From positions 1 to 64,000 of the forward strand of contig NZ_CP100647.1 of the NCBI RefSeq assembly GCF_024266585.1: DNA of 64,000 bases, written 5' to 3'. Positions 62,806 through 64,000 of this stretch are shown one piece after another. This DNA is from Xanthomonas sacchari (GTDB taxonomy: Bacteria; Pseudomonadota; Gammaproteobacteria; Xanthomonadales; Xanthomonadaceae). The notes below the pieces were generated by a model. It made no database searches and was not told where the DNA came from. It saw only the letters and a program-made list of their open reading frames with translations. Position 1 is the first letter of the stretch, and each line of letters begins with the position of its first letter. The translations under genes were made by a program, and so were the position numbers.

Positions 62806-64000
62806 ATGTTCACTCTCATCATCGACACGGCGGTGCGGCTGCGCTGGCTGGTGCTGTTCCTGGCCGCGCTGATCGCCGGCTGGGGCCTGTACCAGTTGGG
62901 CCGGCTGCCGATCGACGCGGTGCCGGACATCACCAACCGCCAGGTGCAACTCAACACCGTCGCCCCGGCGCTGACCCCCGAGCAGATCGAACGCCAGGTG
63001 ACCTATCCGCTGGAGACGGCGCTGGCCGGCATTCCCGGCCTGGTCACCACCCGCTCGCTGTCGCGCAACGGCTTTTCGCAGGTCACCGCGATCTTCACCG
63101 ATGCGACCGACCTGTACTTCGCCCGCCAGCAGGTGGCCGAGCGCATGCGCGAGGCGTCTGACGACCTGCCCGACGGCGTGACGCCGCGGCTGTCGCCGGT
63201 GACCACCGGCCTGGGCGAGGTGCTGATGTGGACGGTCGACTTCACCGCGTTCGACCCGGCCCGGCTGGCGCGGCCGGGCGCGGCGGGCTGGCAGGCCGGC
63301 GCGGTCTACCGCACGCCGGAGGGCGAACTGCTGCGCACCCCGCAGGAGCGCGCCACCTACCTGCGCACCGTGCAGGACTGGATCATCGCGCCGCAGATGC
63401 GCTCCAGCCCGGGCCTGGCCGGGGTCGACACGATCGGCGGCTACGTCAAGGAATACGCCGTGCATCCGGACACCGCGCGGCTGGCCGCGCATGGCCTGGG
63501 CCTGGCCGATCTGGTGACGGCCCTGCGGCGCGCCAACGTGCAGGCCGGCGCCGGCTTCGTGCAGCGCGCCGGCGAAGGCCTGGTGGTGCGTGCCGACGGC
63601 CTGGCGCTGGGCGCCGACGATCTCGCGCAGGCACCGGTGGCCACCCGCAACGGCGTGGTGGTGCGCGTGGCCGACGTGGCCGAGGTCGCCTCCGGCCGCG
63701 CCCCGCGCCTGGGTGCGGCCAGCCGCGACGGCCACGAGGCGGTGCTGGGCACGGCGTTGATGCTCGCCGGCGACAACAGCCGCACCGTGGCGCAGGCCGC
63801 GGCCGCGCGGTTGCAGCAGGTCAACGCCACACTGCCGCCGGACATCGTCGCCATGCCGGTGCTGGACCGCAGCGTGCTGGTCGACGCCACCATCCGCACG
63901 GTGGCCAGGGACCTCACCGAAGGCGCGTTGCTGGTGGTGGTGGTGCTGTTCCTGTTGCTGGGCAACCTGCGCGCGGCGGCGATCGCCGCACTGGTGATCC
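62806..64000 (+). CDS. czcA: CzcA-like heavy-metal RND transporter (partial, runs off the window)
   Basis: First 398 codons of a CzcA/CusA-type RND pump. The sequence starts MFTLIIDTAVRLRWLVLFLA, followed by DAVPDITNRQVQLNTVAPAL and the first periplasmic loop; a hydrophobic helix begins near the window end. It uses the proton gradient to export Zn2+, Cd2+, Co2+ or a related cation. AGGAGG lies about ten bases before the ATG. The gene continues beyond 64000; most of its helices and the second periplasmic loop are not seen. Confidence 0.92.
   Translation, partial: MFTLIIDTAVRLRWLVLFLAALIAGWGLYQLGRLPIDAVPDITNRQVQLNTVAPALTPEQIERQVTYPLETALAGIPGLVTTRSLSRNGFSQVTAIFTDATDLYFARQQVAERMREASDDLPDGVTPRLSPVTTGLGEVLMWTVDFTAFDPARLARPGAAGWQAGAVYRTPEGELLRTPQERATYLRTVQDWIIAPQMRSSPGLAGVDTIGGYVKEYAVHPDTARLAAHGLGLADLVTALRRANVQAGAGFVQRAGEGLVVRADGLALGADDLAQAPVATRNGVVVRVADVAEVASGRAPRLGAASRDGHEAVLGTALMLAGDNSRTVAQAAAARLQQVNATLPPDIVAMPVLDRSVLVDATIRTVARDLTEGALLVVVVLFLLLGNLRAAAIAALVI

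Overview
This 64-kb window looks like the chromosome of a Xanthomonas or close relative. It is GC-rich and carries a xanthomonadin (brominated aryl polyene pigment) gene cluster, including a XanB2-type chorismatase. It also has a type IV secretion effector with the Xanthomonadales XVIPCD signal domain, the small RNA sX13 downstream of polA, and GTAG-type REP repeats. No rRNA, tRNA or CRISPR array was recognised.

Layout. 1-3.7 kb: a large membrane-anchored ankyrin-repeat protein overlapping a YcgL-domain gene. 3.8-25.2 kb: the xanthomonadin cluster. Its left arm (plus strand) holds a ketosynthase, a chain-length-factor-like partner, a GT2 glycosyltransferase and a halogenase-like flavoprotein. 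Its central arm (minus strand) holds an SDR ketoreductase, two hot-dog dehydratases, an MMPL exporter, a LolA-like carrier, LpxL-like and PlsC-like acyltransferases, a small membrane protein and an acyl carrier protein. Its right end holds xanB1 and xanB2 (plus) and the aryl-AMP ligase xanA2 (minus). XanB2 supplies 3-hydroxybenzoate, XanA2 loads it on the ACP, the KS/CLF, KR and DH proteins extend it as a polyene, flavoproteins decorate it, and the acyltransferases and LolA/MMPL proteins probably attach it to a lipid and move it to the outer membrane. Three sets of genes with no obvious pigment role sit inside the cluster: a tannase-family esterase, an MgtC-family protein, and an effector/immunity pair of the bacteria-killing T4SS.

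25.3-27.7 kb: cytochrome bd-type oxidase (cydAB). 27.7-32.4 kb: a low-GC island with a small secreted protein, decayed coding remnants, an orphan phage tailspike-like gene and an IS5-family remnant. 32.5-50 kb: housekeeping and accessory genes (S9 peptidase, hemF, DUF2164, YetF/DUF421, sX13, polA, DUF2782 lipoprotein, Usp, sugar O-acetyltransferase, M61 peptidase, YbhP/YbhN-like pair, uvrD). 50-59.9 kb: two divergent LysR units (MFS exporter, Rid protein), an intact IS110 element inserted in a REP, an FAD/NAD(P)-binding protein, cardiolipin synthase, ribosomal proteins L33 and L28, and an R2K-type ATP-grasp protein. 60-64 kb: a czcI-czcCBA heavy-metal efflux operon, cut off inside czcA.

The points most worth a second look are the IS110 element, whose junctions and upstream non-coding end fit a bridge-RNA-guided insertion into a REP; the duplicated 5' end of the pigment exporter gene with a UAGUG coupling; the T4SS effector/immunity pair inside the pigment cluster; and the orphan tailspike island.
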